A stretch of 64,000 nt of DNA from Microbacterium oxydans (GTDB lineage: Bacteria; Actinomycetota; Actinomycetes; Actinomycetales; Microbacteriaceae): positions 344,689 through 408,688 of the forward strand of contig NZ_JYIW01000024.1 in the NCBI RefSeq assembly GCF_000956525.1, in the 5' to 3' direction. A model generated the notes under the pieces. It made no database searches. It saw only the letters and a program-made list of their open reading frames with translations, and was not told the origin of the DNA. Position numbers and translations under genes: made by a program. Of this stretch, positions 63,858 to 64,000 are shown in pieces; the first letter of the stretch is position 1, and each line of letters begins with the position of its first letter.

Positions 63858-64000
63858 GGCCCTTCGACAGGCTCAGGGACCCATGGGGGAGTTCAGGGAC
63901 CCAGGTGGGGCGAGTTCAGGGACCCAGGTGGGGAGCTCGGGGACCCAGGCGGGGCGAGTTCGGGGACCCAGGTGGGGCGAGTTCAGGGACCCAGTGGGGG
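63858..64000. repeat. CTTCGACAGGCTCAGGGACC repeat with 22-23-bp tandem array (locus 3, cut by window end)
   Basis: One complete repeat at the left is followed by at least five 22-23-bp units of the form GAGTTCAGGGACCCAGGTGGG, with small changes. The array continues beyond the window. Confidence 0.88.

Overview
This looks like a stretch of chromosome from a high-GC actinobacterium, most likely a Microbacterium-like member of the Microbacteriaceae. The reasons are the very high GC content, dense gene packing with GTGA/ATGA overlaps, a monomeric isocitrate dehydrogenase, a 507-residue ATP-dependent ligase of the mycobacterial LigB type, a DUF222/HNH '13E12' protein, LAXTG-type sorting, dispersed CTTCGACAGGCTCAGGGACC repeats, and at least nine genes with a TANNNT -10 box placed exactly at -12 to -7 of the start codon (leaderless mRNAs). 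No tRNA, rRNA, CRISPR array, integrase or phage gene was seen. The first gene is cut by the left edge, and a repeat array is cut by the right edge.

Layout. 1-2.4 kb: end of an ABC exporter and a coiled-coil membrane protein. 2.4-9.1 kb: a LacI-controlled alpha-xyloside uptake and hydrolysis operon with two matching operators. 9.2-13.7 kb: GNAT enzyme, icd, L,D-transpeptidase. 13.8-21.7 kb: a cluster that seems built for salvage of peptidoglycan or another amino-sugar/D-amino-acid polymer. It has ridA facing a D-serine-dehydratase-like PLP enzyme, an in-frame fusion of an N-acyl-D-amino-acid deacylase with a GH20 hexosaminidase, a ROK repressor with its operator, a ROK sugar kinase and nagB. 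21.7-26 kb: Nudix, FAD oxidase, YrdB-like protein and a sigma factor fused to a zinc-finger/membrane tail. 26.4-29.1 kb: nagA and a second GH20 enzyme complete the amino-sugar route. 29.2-31.5 kb: a ZTP riboswitch ahead of glyA-folD.

31.5-35.4 kb: membrane protein, C4-dicarboxylate transporter, N-formylglutamate amidohydrolase-like protein and a hypothetical. 35.5-43.8 kb: the homoprotocatechuate (3,4-dihydroxyphenylacetate) meta-cleavage operon hpaG-RraA fusion / GntR / hpaE / hpaD / hpaH / hpaI, with a divergent MHS transporter. hpaF and hpaBC are not seen. 43.8-46.6 kb: an IclR regulator and a MobA-like aromatic hydroxylase facing each other across two tandem operators. 46.6-50.3 kb: ABC exporter with two-component system. 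50.4-57.2 kb: two VOC proteins, DUF222/HNH element, a cell-wall-anchored endonuclease/exonuclease/phosphatase protein, Nudix and a thiamine-diphosphate enzyme. 57.4-60.8 kb: the ATP-grasp / alpha-E / transglutaminase trio. 60.9-64 kb: phosphoribosyltransferase, ligB and an enoyl-CoA hydratase.

The most unusual items are the deacylase-hexosaminidase fusion and its neighbourhood, the FAH-RraA fusion whose C-terminus is written by a dispersed repeat, the sigma/anti-sigma-like membrane fusion, the two palindromes with identical tips but different stems, and the strict leaderless promoter geometry, including a divergent pair in a 25-bp gap.
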